DNA of 64,000 nt from CAZENU01 sp965117035 (GCA_965117035.1 OZ220748.1:3038001-3102000); one strand, 5' to 3'; positions 1-10,778 are shown, numbered from the stretch's first letter. Notes: generated by a model not told the origin, from the sequence alone. A program made the numbers and translations.

Positions 1-714
1 CGCAGGCAGCCTAGGACGATGCTGCTGGCGCTGCTGGACAGCCTGACGCGGCTCGTGGACCGGCTGTCGTACGGCCCGACCGGCTCGGATTGGTCGGTCT
101 ACTCGGAAACGCACTCGTACGAGGACGCGGACTTCGAGCGGAAGCAGGGCTTCGTGGACAAGCACGTCGCGTCGCGGCGTCCCGGCCTGCTGTGGGACCT
201 GGGCGCCAACACGGGGACATTCTCGCGCATCGCGGCCCCCCACTCCGGGCTCGTGGTCGCGGTGGACGGCGACCAGGACGCAATCGACCTGCTCTACCGC
301 GGCGTGCGGGACGGAGCGGAGCGGAACATCGTCCCGCTCGTGATGGACCTCGCGAACCTGTCGCCCGGACAGGGCTGGGCTGGGCGGGAGCGCGCGGCGT
401 TCGACCGGAGACGCAGCCCGGACATGGTGCTCTGCCTGGCGCTGGTGCACCACATGCGCGTGTCAGCGAACGTCCCGCTGTCGCTGTACCTCGAGTGGCT
501 GCGGAGCCTGGACGCGACAGTCATCCTCGAGTTCGTCGGGCGCGAAGACGAGATGTTCCGCGCGCTCGTCGAGAACAAGACGGAGGACTACGCCGATTAC
601 ACGGCCGAGGGTTTCCGAGCCGAGATCGACAAGCACTTCACGGTCGGCGACAGGCTGGCGCTGAAGGGTGGCAGGCGGGAAATGCTCCTCCTCGAGCAAG
701 GACCCCAGACGTAA
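1..714 (+). CDS. Class I SAM-dependent methyltransferase, 5' end outside window
   Basis: The reading frame is open to the left edge of the window, so the N-terminus probably lies upstream; the first in-window ATG is at base 19. The glycine-rich SAM-binding motif I (DLGANTGTFSRIA) is followed by the acidic strand-2 end (VVAVDGD) and a motif near LALVHHM. The C-terminal half (LEFVGREDEMF, then DYTAEGF) resembles the NoeA/nodulation-type methyltransferase family as I recall it, whose members are longer than the 237 residues seen here; that fits truncation by the window edge. The substrate cannot be inferred. It ends about 700 bases before dgt with no obvious link to it. Confidence 0.75.
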   Translation, partial: RRQPRTMLLALLDSLTRLVDRLSYGPTGSDWSVYSETHSYEDADFERKQGFVDKHVASRRPGLLWDLGANTGTFSRIAAPHSGLVVAVDGDQDAIDLLYRGVRDGAERNIVPLVMDLANLSPGQGWAGRERAAFDRRRSPDMVLCLALVHHMRVSANVPLSLYLEWLRSLDATVILEFVGREDEMFRALVENKTEDYADYTAEGFRAEIDKHFTVGDRLALKGGRREMLLLEQGPQT

Positions 715-1421
715 TCTTGATGCGAGAGGGTCGTCGCTGCACGCCCTAGTCGCCCTTGTGTCGCGTCGCAGCTCACGGGTGTGGGCACTACACCACGCAG
801 GCTCGAGAAAATGGACGCAGCACATTCTCGCCTACGACTGGAGGGCCATCTCACTCTGGGACTTTGATGACAAGGGACAGAGGTTCATATGAGATCTCCC
901 TTATGCGTCGGAAGATGAGGCCGTCGGCCGAGTTGACGACGGATGAGCTTGCGCGGCGGGTGCTTCCCGCGGATGTCGTCCGGTAAGGCACGAAGATCGC
1001 CGGGGATACTGTCAAGGATTCATTTCAAAGCAAGTCCATTAGACAGGGCTATCCGGGTTTCGACTACGTGGCGGGTGCCAGCGGTGATCCGCGCGACTCT
1101 CCAGGCGAAAGAGATCTTGGCGGGGCCCACTGCACGCCCCCATCAGCAACTAGCGGAGCGACCGGTTCGCGGTACGGGCCGCTGAAGGCTCTCGGACCGG
1201 GCGTCGCGCCACCGGGGCGACGGTCGCCCGCGAGGCAGCGACACTTCATCATGCGGATCGACTGACGGGATACAGGCCCAAAGCCGATGCCCTTGTGGGA
1301 ACCCGTGAGTCCGGCGCCGTCCCGTGCGGGGCCGCTGTGCTAGAATCGGGGCAGCCCCGCCGCCGCCAGGCGCCGGGGCCAAACTGTCCCACGGCAGCGG
1401 ACGCGCGAGGACCTTCCTACC
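715..1421. other. Intergenic region without a convincing gene
   Basis: About 700 bases separate the methyltransferase from dgt. I see no complete conserved gene. A short + strand frame near 900-985 (peptide containing RPSAELTTDELARRV) and another near 990-1130 look protein-like, but both lack a supported start and are broken by stops, so they may be gene remnants. The right end carries the dgt promoter. Confidence 0.5.
1338..1346 (+). promoter_or_regulatory. Extended -10 promoter for dgt
   Basis: The sequence TGCTAGAAT is an extended -10 (TGn followed by TAGAAT) 75 bases before the dgt GTG. No good -35 is visible. The identical nonamer precedes the tRNA-Trp gene at 39200-39208, which supports it as a housekeeping promoter. 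Confidence 0.5.
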
Positions 1422-2525
1422 GTGCAACAGTCGACCCTCGACCCCCTTCTCCGCACCCAGGCCAGCGTCCGGGCGCGCCTGGAGGAGAGGGAGCGGGCGC
1501 TGTCACCGTTCGCGGCCACGTCCGCGGGAAGCCGGGGCCGGGCGCGACCGGAGGAGCCCGACCCGATACGGACGGAGTTCCAGCGCGACCGCGACCGGAT
1601 CGTCCACTCCAAGGCCTTCCGCCGGCTCAAGCACAAGACGCAGGTGTTCATCGCCCCGACCGGCGACCACTACGTCACCCGGCTCACGCACACGCTGGAG
1701 GTCGCCCAGATCGCGCGCACGATCGCCCGTGCCCTTGACCTGAACGAGGACCTTACCGAGGCGATCGCGCTCGGGCACGACATGGGACACACGCCGTTCG
1801 GCCATGCCGGCGAGGAGGAGATGGACGAGATCTGCCCCGACGGCTTTCGGCACGCCGAGCAGAGCCTCAGGATCGTCGACCGGCTGGAGAAGGACGGCGC
1901 GGGCCTCAACCTGACCTGGGAGGTCCGGCAGGGCATCGTGAACCACTCCAAGCCGCAGGGTGACTTCCTCGACCCGGCCCTCACAGAGGACCTGACGCTC
2001 GAAGGCCAGATATGCCGGGTCTCTGACGCGATCGCCTACCTGAACCACGACGTCGCGGACGCGGTCCGGGCCGGGATGCTCCGGCCGGAGCGGCTGCCGG
2101 CCGAGGTCGTCCGGACGCTCGGCGAGCGGCACTCGGAGCGCATCGCGACGATGGTGACCGACATCGTGGCGAGCTCGTGGTCGGCCACCGGGGAGGGGCC
2201 AGCCGTCGACGGCGGGCGGCCCACGATCACGATGAGCCGCGGCGTGCGCGACGCCCTGAACGCGATGAGGGAGTTCATGTTCCGGGAGGTCTACCTGGCC
2301 GAAGACCGGGCGCCGGAGGAAGCGGCGGCGAGGAACATCATCCGCGTGCTCTACGCCCACTACGGCGAGCACCCGGACGAGGTGCCGCCGGAGCTGGCGG
2401 GCAACGCCCGGTCCGTCGTCGACTACGTCGCCGGGATGACCGACTGGTACGCGATCCGCGCCGCGGAGAGGATCGCGCCGGGCGTGTCGGACGCGCTCGG
2501 CGGGCGGCTGGGGTCGGTCGCATGA
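1422..2525 (+). CDS. dgt: Deoxyguanosinetriphosphate triphosphohydrolase-like protein
   Basis: This 367-residue HD-domain protein is of the dGTPase type, which hydrolyses dNTPs to the nucleoside and triphosphate and so affects dNTP pools. The family signature RDRDRIVHSKAFRRLKHKTQ is followed by RLTHTLEV (His90) and GHDMGHTPFGHAGE (His119-Asp120), the metal-binding HD residues. The start is a GTG. It heads a same-strand cluster with two small genes, dnaG and rpoD; the next gene starts inside its stop codon (ATGA at 2522-2525), which implies translational coupling. Which dNTP it prefers cannot be read from the sequence. Confidence 0.93.
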   Translation: MQQSTLDPLLRTQASVRARLEERERALSPFAATSAGSRGRARPEEPDPIRTEFQRDRDRIVHSKAFRRLKHKTQVFIAPTGDHYVTRLTHTLEVAQIARTIARALDLNEDLTEAIALGHDMGHTPFGHAGEEEMDEICPDGFRHAEQSLRIVDRLEKDGAGLNLTWEVRQGIVNHSKPQGDFLDPALTEDLTLEGQICRVSDAIAYLNHDVADAVRAGMLRPERLPAEVVRTLGERHSERIATMVTDIVASSWSATGEGPAVDGGRPTITMSRGVRDALNAMREFMFREVYLAEDRAPEEAAARNIIRVLYAHYGEHPDEVPPELAGNARSVVDYVAGMTDWYAIRAAERIAPGVSDALGGRLGSVA

Positions 2526-2773
2526 ACGTCGGCGACAGGATGCGCACGCGCATGGTGCAGAACCAGGTCAGGCACATCCAGCAGCACCTGGAGGCGATGC
2601 AGCGCGACGTCCACGGGGTGGAGTACGCGCGCTGGAAGCTGGAGGTCGACGACATGTGGAAGCGCGTCTTCCAGAACATCCAGAAGATGGGGGAAGAGTC
2701 GCAGCAGTCGGCGCTGCAGCTCATCAGGGAGCCGTGGACGATGTATCTGACGTACTACGCGGCCACGGGGTAG
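2522..2773 (+). CDS. Small conserved-looking protein coupled to dgt
   Basis: The ATG overlaps the dgt stop as ATGA, the strongest argument that this 83-residue frame is translated. The product is hydrophilic and probably helical, rich in Gln, Met and Arg (for example MRTRMVQNQVRHIQQHLEAM). It has no signal peptide, membrane segment or cysteines. I do not recognise the family. Its position between dgt and dnaG suggests it is co-transcribed with the replication genes, but function is unknown. The spacing to the next gene (about 150 bases) contains a dispersed palindrome. Confidence 0.6.
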   Translation: MNVGDRMRTRMVQNQVRHIQQHLEAMQRDVHGVEYARWKLEVDDMWKRVFQNIQKMGEESQQSALQLIREPWTMYLTYYAATG

Positions 2774-2840
2774 CAGTGGCGCCGACGAGCGCGCCCATCG
2801 AGGGCGGGGCGGTCACGCGGATGACGGTGGCGGGGATGGG

Positions 2841-2858
2841 TTCCCGCCTCCGCGGGAA
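2841..2858. repeat. REP-like dispersed palindrome
   Basis: TTCCCGCCTCCGCGGGAA forms a perfect 7-bp stem with a 4-base loop and is followed by TGACG. A shorter GCGGGAATGACG copy follows at about 2875-2886. The same hairpin type occurs at 16795-16812, so it is a dispersed intergenic repeat. It sits between two small genes of the dgt-dnaG cluster and could act on the transcript as a stem-loop. Confidence 0.7.
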
Positions 2859-2925
2859 TGACGAACTGGTAGTCGCGGGAATGACGGTGCGGACTGGCCC
2901 GCCGCGTTGCGGGCAGGGGGTGGAA

Positions 2926-3285
2926 ATGGACGAATGTTGCGGCGACGGCTGGGCGATGGACCCGGACATCCAGCACGCGCGGCGCACCGCGCTGGCCGCG
3001 CACAGCGTAGTCATCAAGCTGCAGGAGATGGGGCTGCCCGACAGCCTCGAAGACGAGCTGGCGGCGCTGAGCACCGACCTCGGAGACCTGTGGAGCGCCC
3101 AGAAGGAGCTTGCCGACCAGCTCGAGGGCCTGGTGCGCTCCGAGGCCGACTGGAACCAGGTGGGGAACCACCTCGTAGACCTGCGGGCGACGGTCGACCA
3201 CATCGCGTGGCACCTGGGCAGCGTCCGGCGGCCCATGACGAAGATCACCCGATACGCGTACCAGGTTGCGGCGGAGGCGGAGTAG
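2926..3285 (+). CDS. Small helical protein upstream of dnaG
   Basis: This is a 119-residue acidic protein with a long predicted helical or coiled-coil core (ALSTDLGDLWSAQKELADQL and onward), no signal peptide and no catalytic motif I recognise. The ATG at 2926 follows a purine-rich GGGCAGGGGGTGG; a second in-frame ATG at 2956 (MDPDIQ) is an alternative start. The stop lies 10 bases before the dnaG start. Membership in the dgt-dnaG-rpoD transcription unit is inferred from strand and spacing. Function unknown. Confidence 0.6.
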   Translation: MDECCGDGWAMDPDIQHARRTALAAHSVVIKLQEMGLPDSLEDELAALSTDLGDLWSAQKELADQLEGLVRSEADWNQVGNHLVDLRATVDHIAWHLGSVRRPMTKITRYAYQVAAEAE

Positions 3286-3295
3286 GCGGGCTGGC

Positions 3296-5083
3296 ATGAG
3301 CGTAGTCGACGACGTAAAAGGCAGGCTGGATATCGTCGACGTCGTGTCCGGGTACGTCCCGTTGCAGAAGGCCGGCCGCAACTTCAAGGCCCCATGCCCG
3401 TTCCACTCCGAGAAGACGCCGTCGTTCATCGTCAACCCGGAGCGGCAGAGCTGGCACTGCTTCGGGGCGTGCTCGACCGGCGGCGACGCGTTCTCCTTCG
3501 TGATGCGGCAGGAGAAGCTCGACTTCGGCGACGCGCTGCGGATGCTGGCCGAGAAGACGGGCGTGGAGCTGAGGCAGCGCGACGAGCGCGAGCGCGGCGA
3601 CATCCTATTCAGGGTGAACCAGGAGACTGCCGAGTTCTACCAGAAGACGCTGGAGGCACCGGCCGGGCAGCGCGCCAAGGCCTACCTGAAGGAGCGCGGT
3701 CTGGACCGGAAGACCGCGGAGGCGTTCCAGCTCGGCGCCAGCCCTTCCGGCCGCGACGAGCTGAAGTCGCACCTGACCGGGATCGGCTTCGACCTCGAGG
3801 ACGCCATCAGGGCCGGCGTGGTGCGCCGGGACGACGACGGCTCGGTGCGCGACTTCTTCCGCGGCCGGCTGATGTTCCCGATCCACGACCGCCGGGGGCG
3901 CGTGGCCGGCTTCGGCGGGCGCTCCCTGGACGGCTCCGACCCGAAGTACATCAACACGGCGGCGACGAGCGTCTTCGACAAGCGGACGATGCTCTACGGG
4001 CTCCACCGGGCGGCCGAGGAGATCCGGGCCGGCAACAGGGCGGTCATCGTCGAGGGCTACATGGACGCGATCGCGGCGCACCAGCACGGCTACCGCAACG
4101 TGGTGGCGTCGATGGGCACGGCGTTGACGGAGCGCCAGGTCGGGCTGGTCAGATCGGCCGCGGAGACGTTCGTCCTCGCGCTCGACCCGGACGCGGCGGG
4201 GCAGGAGGCGACGCTGCGCAGCCTGGAGTCGTCGTGGCGCGTGTTCGAACGCCAGAAGGTGGTCGACAGCCGCCGCTCGGTGGGGGCCCTCTACCAGGGC
4301 CGCCGCCTCGACCTGAAGATCGCGGCGCTGCCGTCCGGCCAGGACCCGGACACGCTGATCCGTCAGTCGCCGGAGGAGTGGGAGCGGCTGGTGGACGCGG
4401 CGGTGCCGTTCCCTGACTTCGCGATACCGGCGATGGCGGCGCGGTACGACCTGGCGAGCGACACCGGCAAGGCCCAGGCCGCCGAGACGCTGATTCCGCT
4501 GGTAACGGCGACGAGCAACGCGTTCGAGCAGGAGCGGCTGTTCCGCATGCTCGCGCAGGCGCTCGACGTGAGCGAGGCGGCCCTGGAGGCCAGCGTCGGC
4601 CGGCCCCGGCCGACGGCGCCGGCGCGCAGGACCGCAGGGCCGCCGCCGGACGCCGCGCTATCGCCGCTGGCGGCCGACCGCAGGGACGTGCTGGAGGAGT
4701 TCACCCTGAAACTGCTCGTGGAACGCGGCGATCTGAGGCCGCTTGCCGGGGAGCTCAGCCCCGAACATTTTCGCAGGACGGAGAACCGGGAAGTGTTTAC
4801 CTGCCTGCGAGACTGCACTACAATGGAAGAGTTGCGAGACCGGCTCGACGACAGCCTGAATGAGCACCTCGACTACCTGACTCAGACAGGCCCGGCACCC
4901 ATCGGACCGTCTTCCGCCGAAGCGGCGCTGGAGCAGTCGATGCGGCGCCTGGAGCAGAGACACCTGCGGGAGATCCAGGAAAGCCTGCTGACTTCGGACG
5001 ACGAAAGCCTCCCACCCCCGAGGGACCTGGAAGAACAGATCATCGGCGTCAATACAAGACTGCGGGAGCTTTTTTCCAAGTGA
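3296..5083 (+). CDS. dnaG: DNA primase
   Basis: This 595-residue primase synthesises RNA primers at the replication fork. The N-terminal CHC2 zinc finger is visible (Cys34, His37, then CFGAC with Cys55 and Cys59). The last two cysteines are spaced Cx3C rather than the common Cx2C, which I believe is a lineage form rather than damage. The TOPRIM domain follows (VIVEGYMDAIAAHQ, then LALDPDAAG), and then a helicase-interacting C-terminal region. The ATG at 3296 gives the typical DnaG N-terminus (VVDDVKGRLDIVDVVSGYV). It lies immediately upstream of rpoD, the classical macromolecular-synthesis arrangement. Confidence 0.96.
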   Translation: MSVVDDVKGRLDIVDVVSGYVPLQKAGRNFKAPCPFHSEKTPSFIVNPERQSWHCFGACSTGGDAFSFVMRQEKLDFGDALRMLAEKTGVELRQRDERERGDILFRVNQETAEFYQKTLEAPAGQRAKAYLKERGLDRKTAEAFQLGASPSGRDELKSHLTGIGFDLEDAIRAGVVRRDDDGSVRDFFRGRLMFPIHDRRGRVAGFGGRSLDGSDPKYINTAATSVFDKRTMLYGLHRAAEEIRAGNRAVIVEGYMDAIAAHQHGYRNVVASMGTALTERQVGLVRSAAETFVLALDPDAAGQEATLRSLESSWRVFERQKVVDSRRSVGALYQGRRLDLKIAALPSGQDPDTLIRQSPEEWERLVDAAVPFPDFAIPAMAARYDLASDTGKAQAAETLIPLVTATSNAFEQERLFRMLAQALDVSEAALEASVGRPRPTAPARRTAGPPPDAALSPLAADRRDVLEEFTLKLLVERGDLRPLAGELSPEHFRRTENREVFTCLRDCTTMEELRDRLDDSLNEHLDYLTQTGPAPIGPSSAEAALEQSMRRLEQRHLREIQESLLTSDDESLPPPRDLEEQIIGVNTRLRELFSK

Positions 5084-5130
5084 CAGGCGGGCCCGGCCGG
5101 CCGCTCCGCAAGGAAGAGGTTGAGTGACCC

Positions 5131-6654
<1,524 letters not shown>

Positions 6655-6719
6655 CCGCCGGCCCTTCCCGACCGGCCGACACCGCTTCCCAAGACTCCCC
6701 GGCGGAGGTCTCAGCTACG

Positions 6720-7850
6720 TTGGCGTACTCTACACAGACGCACGCCGCCGAAGAGAGCCCCGCGCCCGCGGCGGCGGCCCCGAAGGTGGCCGTCGTATAC
6801 ACGACGCCCCAGACGGTGCTGGACGACGTCGGGCGCGCGATGCGCCTGGCCGACTACACGTCGTTCCTGCCCAGGGACGCCGCGACGCTGCTGAAGATCA
6901 ACATCTCCTGGCAGCACTACTACCCCGCCTGCTCCACGACGCCGTGGCAGCTCGACGGCGTGATACGGACGCTCAGGGAAGACGGCTACGACGAGCTGAT
7001 ACCGACCCACAACGGGACGGTGGTCGTCGACCCGCGGGAGGGCGCGGTCAACAACAAGCATGAGGCGGTGGAGCGCAAGCACGGCCTGCGCAGCGTGTTC
7101 CTCGACTATCCGCCGGTCGAGTGGGTGCCCTACAGGCCGCGCGCGAAGATGCTGGTGCTGGACGACATCTACCCGGAGGGCATCCAGATCCCGGAGATGT
7201 TCCCCGGCAAGAACGTGCTGCACCTGCCGACCGTCAAGACGCACGTCTTCACGACGATCACCGGGGCGATGAAGAACGCCTTCGGCGGGCTGCTCAACCG
7301 CAAGCGGCACTGGACCCACTCGGTAATCCACGACACCCTCGTCGACCTGCTGAACATCCAGAAGGAGATCCATCCCGGCATCTTCGCGGTGACGGACGGC
7401 ACGTTCGCGGGAGACGGCCCCGGGCCGAGGGCGATGCGCTGGCACGAGAAGAACGTCATCCTGGCAGGCGCGGACCAGGTGGCGGTCGACGCCGTGGCGG
7501 CCAGGATCATGGGTTTCGACCCCATGTCGATACGGTTCATCGCGCTGGCCCACGAGATGGGGCTGGGTTGCGGCGACGTAGACCGCATCGACGTCGTGGG
7601 CGAGGACATCTCGGAGGTCAACTGGCGGTTCAGGGGCAGCGAGAACACCTTCGCCAGCAACGGCCAGAAGCTGATCTACTGGGGGCCGCTGAAGCCGCTT
7701 GAGAACTTCCTGCTGCGCTCGCCGATCGCGCCGTGGTCGTTCACGGCCTCGAACCTGTACCACAACGCCTACTGGCTGCGCGTCGTGGGCCGGAGACGCA
7801 TCCGCGAGGCGATGAGGACCGGCTGGGGCGAGCTCTTCCGCAGCTACTGA
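6720..7850 (+). CDS. DUF362 domain-containing protein
   Basis: This 376-residue protein matches the DUF362 family, often annotated as iron-sulfur-related, though no ferredoxin cysteine cluster is visible here. Typical features are LLKINISW, HNGTVVVDP, HLPTVKTHVFTTITGAMKNAFGGLL and VDAVAARIMGFDP. I chose the TTG at 6720 because GGCGGAGG lies 11 bases upstream and the frame before it runs through the rpoD C-terminus; the first in-frame ATG is much further in. The gene converges on lutC with a 7-base overlap of 3' ends. Biochemical role unknown. Confidence 0.8.
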   Translation: MAYSTQTHAAEESPAPAAAAPKVAVVYTTPQTVLDDVGRAMRLADYTSFLPRDAATLLKINISWQHYYPACSTTPWQLDGVIRTLREDGYDELIPTHNGTVVVDPREGAVNNKHEAVERKHGLRSVFLDYPPVEWVPYRPRAKMLVLDDIYPEGIQIPEMFPGKNVLHLPTVKTHVFTTITGAMKNAFGGLLNRKRHWTHSVIHDTLVDLLNIQKEIHPGIFAVTDGTFAGDGPGPRAMRWHEKNVILAGADQVAVDAVAARIMGFDPMSIRFIALAHEMGLGCGDVDRIDVVGEDISEVNWRFRGSENTFASNGQKLIYWGPLKPLENFLLRSPIAPWSFTASNLYHNAYWLRVVGRRRIREAMRTGWGELFRSY

Positions 7851-8587
7851 ACGAGCAGCAGGTGCACCTCGCCGGGCCCGTGGACGCCCGTGACGAGCGT
7901 GTACTCGATGTCCGCCGACCGGCTCGGGCCGCTGATGACGTTCACGTAGTCGCGGCCGGGGTTGCGCAGCATGTCCCGTCTTCGCAGGACGAACAGCTCG
8001 TCGAGCCCCGGCAGCACCTGCCCGCTCTTGACGACGGCCACGTGCACCGGCGGGAGCAGGGATGCCAGCCGGGCGATGCCGGGGCGGGCGACGATCACCG
8101 CGGAGCCGGTCTCGGCCACGGCGTAGTCGACGCCGGTGACTCCGACGGCAGCGTCCAGCGTCTTCTCCCTGAGCGCCTGCCGCCCTGCCGGTCCCGCCCA
8201 TGCGCCGCCGGCATCCGCGGCGTCGGAGCCGAACAGCTCGATGCCGCGAGGCCGCAACGCCTCGGGCAGCCCGATCTCGTCGAGGAGGGCATGTCCGGTA
8301 CGGACGACGCTGTCGGCGCGATGCTCGGCCGCGACGTCCGCGGCGTACTCGCCGGCGTCCGACGGCGTCTCCACGCGTCGCACGATGCAGCCTGCCCTCG
8401 ACGCCGACTGCTCGAGCGCCGCGAGGAGCTCGGCGCGCCTCGTCCGGCAGTCGTCGAGTATCGCGGCGGCGCGCTCGTCCAGGGCGCTCGCGTCCGGCAG
8501 CAGCGCGGCGGCGTCGGGCGCGGAGTCTCCGGACGCGCGGCCCAGGGCGTCTCGTATCGTGCTGAAGAAGGCGTCGCGGCCAGTCAT
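7844..8587 (-). CDS. lutC: Lactate utilisation protein C (LUD domain)
   Basis: This 247-residue LUD-domain protein is the third subunit of the LutABC (LldEFG) complex, which oxidises L-lactate to pyruvate. Diagnostic segments are VGVTGVDYAVAETGSAVIV and PPVHVAVVKSGQVLPGLDEL, followed by ISGPSRSADIE and LVTGVHGPGEVHLLL at the C-terminus. Its ATG overlaps the lutB stop as ATGA, so it is translationally coupled. It is the last gene of the operon and converges on the DUF362 gene. Confidence 0.88.
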   Translation of the reverse strand: MTGRDAFFSTIRDALGRASGDSAPDAAALLPDASALDERAAAILDDCRTRRAELLAALEQSASRAGCIVRRVETPSDAGEYAADVAAEHRADSVVRTGHALLDEIGLPEALRPRGIELFGSDAADAGGAWAGPAGRQALREKTLDAAVGVTGVDYAVAETGSAVIVARPGIARLASLLPPVHVAVVKSGQVLPGLDELFVLRRRDMLRNPGRDYVNVISGPSRSADIEYTLVTGVHGPGEVHLLLVQ

Positions 8588-9990
8588 CGTGGCCCCTTCC
8601 AGCGCGTTCGGAAGGGACGGGCGGCGACCGCGGGGAAGTCGCGGTAGCGCGTCCAGCCTGAGAGCGGACCCCGTCGCACGCGGCGCAGCGGGGCCAGCGC
8701 GATCCTGCCCAGGACGCTCGCCGCGCGCATGGCCAGCGGGCTTGCGACGGCGAGGCGCCACATCTTCATGGCGATGCGCTCGGACAGCGGCGCGCTGCGG
8801 GCATCCGGGTAGGTCTCGCCGAGGGTGAGCTCCTTGCGCAGGTGGAGCAGCATGCGCGGTATGTCGATGCGGACCGGGCACACCTCCCTGCAGTTGCCGC
8901 AGAGCGTCGAGGCGTAGGGCAGGTCGCGCGCGTCGGAGATGTCGGTCAGCACCGGCGAAACGATCGCGCCTATGGGGCCCGGGTACACCCAGCCGTAGGC
9001 GTGTCCTCCCACCTTGCGGTAGACGGGGCAGGCGTTGAGGCAGGCGCCGCAGCGGATGCAGTACAGCGCCTCACGCAGCTCCGGGTCGGCGAGCAGGCGC
9101 GACCGGCCGTTGTCGACCACGACCAGGTGGAACTCGTCCGGGCCGTCGTCGGCGTAGTCGGCCCGGGGGCCGGTGACCGTCGTAACGTAGCTGCTTATCC
9201 GCTGGCCGGTAGCCGACCGGATCAGCAGCCGCAGGAATGTCCCCATGTCCTCCATGGAGGGCACGACCCGCTCCATTCCCATGATGGCGACGTGAATGCG
9301 GGGCATCGACGTGCACATGCGGCCGTTGCCCTCGTTGGTGACCAGCACCACCGTGCCGGTCTCCGCGACGACGAAGTTGGCGCCCGTGATGCCCATGTCC
9401 GCCTCTACGAACTTGCCGCGGAGCTGGTGACGCGCCTCGGCAGTCATCTCCTCGATTTTGTCGTGTCTCGGTGTGCCGAGCTTCTCCTGGAAGAGCGCGT
9501 CGACCTCCTCTCTCGACTTGTGGATGGCGGGCGCGATGATGTGGAAGGGGGTCTCGTCCGCGAGCTGCACGATGTACTCGCCGAGGTCGGTCTCGACGGG
9601 CTCGACGCCCTGTGCGCTGAGACGGTCGTTCAGCCCCATCTCCTCGGAGAGCATCGACTTGCTCTTGATGGCGACCTTCACTCCCCTGTCGCGCGCCAGG
9701 TCGAGCACGTACTGGGCCGCCGCGTCGGCGTCGCCGGCGAAGAAGACGTTGCCGCCGGCCGCCCGGATGTTGCGCTCGGCCATCTCCAGGTAGTGGTCGA
9801 GGTTGGCGAGCGTATGGGCCTTGATCCCTCGCGCGCGGTCGCGCAACGCCTCCCAGTCCGGGGTCTCGGCGGCGGCCCGCTCGCGGGCGTGGTGGAAGCC
9901 CTGGTACAGGCCATCGAGATTGGCCCGCACCTGCTTGTTGTCCACGGCGGCCGCGGCCGCGCGCTTGAAGTCGCGCGTGGCGGGCTTCAC
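8584..9990 (-). CDS. lutB: Lactate utilisation iron-sulfur protein B
   Basis: This 468-residue protein has an N-terminal LUD domain (MGITGANFVVAETGTVVLVTNEGN, then ISSYVTTVTGPR) and two ferredoxin-like [4Fe-4S] clusters, CIRCGACLNACP and CGNCREVCP. As in characterised LutB proteins, it would carry electrons from lactate oxidation. The GTG start at 9990 is supported by GGAGAGGAG just upstream and by the GTGA overlap with the lutA stop. A C-terminal extension rich in Arg/Pro follows the clusters. Confidence 0.9.
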   Translation of the reverse strand: MKPATRDFKRAAAAAVDNKQVRANLDGLYQGFHHARERAAAETPDWEALRDRARGIKAHTLANLDHYLEMAERNIRAAGGNVFFAGDADAAAQYVLDLARDRGVKVAIKSKSMLSEEMGLNDRLSAQGVEPVETDLGEYIVQLADETPFHIIAPAIHKSREEVDALFQEKLGTPRHDKIEEMTAEARHQLRGKFVEADMGITGANFVVAETGTVVLVTNEGNGRMCTSMPRIHVAIMGMERVVPSMEDMGTFLRLLIRSATGQRISSYVTTVTGPRADYADDGPDEFHLVVVDNGRSRLLADPELREALYCIRCGACLNACPVYRKVGGHAYGWVYPGPIGAIVSPVLTDISDARDLPYASTLCGNCREVCPVRIDIPRMLLHLRKELTLGETYPDARSAPLSERIAMKMWRLAVASPLAMRAASVLGRIALAPLRRVRRGPLSGWTRYRDFPAVAARPFRTRWKGPR

Positions 9991-10778
9991 GTCGACTCCT
10001 CTCCACTGGCTGGCCGCGTCGCCTCGTCGAGCACCTGGGCGATGTGGACGGGGCGCGCGTCGATTCCCTGGCGGCTGAGGCCGCCGCCTATCTGCATCAG
10101 GCAGCTGCTGTCGCAGGCCACCACCGCGTCGGCCCCTGACTCCCGGACCCCGTCCAGCTTGTCCTGGAGCATCGCGGCCGAGATCTCCGGGTACTTGACG
10201 GAGAAGGCGCCTCCGAACCCGCAGCAGACTTCGGCATAGGCCATGTCGACCAGCTCCGCGCCGGACAGCGACCCGAGCAGGGCCCTGGGCTGGGCGACCA
10301 CGCCGAGCTCCCGGGCGAGGTGGCACGCGGAGTGGTAGGCGACCCTCCGCCCCGCGGCGGGAGAGGCCCCCGGCCCCACGCTGGTGACGTCCGTTACGCC
10401 GAGCACGTCTACCACGAACTCGGATAGCTCGAACACCCTGGGGACCAGCTGGCGCGCCCTGTCCAGCAACTCCGGCTGGCCGTGCAGCAGCTCGGCGTAG
10501 AAGACCCGGATCATCGCGGCGCAGGAGCCGGACGGCACCACGACGTGCCCCGCCCCGTCGAGCGCATCGAGCGTGCGTTTCGCGAGCGGGAGGGCGTCGT
10601 TCCAGTAGCCCGAGTTGAAGGCGGGCTGTCCGCAGCAGGTCTGGCCTTCGGGGAAGTCGACGTCCACGCCGAGCCGCGAGAGGACGGCGACGGCGCTCTC
10701 GCCCACCTCGGGATAGAACTGGTCGACGACGCAGGTCACGAACAGCGACGCGGCGATGGGCTTCGGGGAATCGCTCAC
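9987..10778 (-). CDS. lutA: Lactate utilisation protein A (CCG-domain Fe-S protein)
   Basis: This 263-residue protein carries two cysteine-rich CCG domains (TCCGQPAFNSG, then EVCCGFGGAFSVKYPE with SACHLARELG before it), the hallmark of LutA/GlpC/HdrB-type subunits that bind an Fe-S centre and pass electrons. The start is GTG at 10778, overlapping the stop of the preceding gene as GTGA. It is followed by lutB with the same type of overlap, so stoichiometric expression is likely. No LldP permease or LutR regulator is present in this window. Confidence 0.9.
   Translation of the reverse strand: MSDSPKPIAASLFVTCVVDQFYPEVGESAVAVLSRLGVDVDFPEGQTCCGQPAFNSGYWNDALPLAKRTLDALDGAGHVVVPSGSCAAMIRVFYAELLHGQPELLDRARQLVPRVFELSEFVVDVLGVTDVTSVGPGASPAAGRRVAYHSACHLARELGVVAQPRALLGSLSGAELVDMAYAEVCCGFGGAFSVKYPEISAAMLQDKLDGVRESGADAVVACDSSCLMQIGGGLSRQGIDARPVHIAQVLDEATRPASGEEST

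Noticed and set aside
2177..2521. Longer N-terminal extension of the small gene at 2522
   Set aside because: The upstream in-frame sequence overlaps the dgt C-terminus and is Arg/Gly-rich shadow sequence; the ATGA overlap marks the real start.
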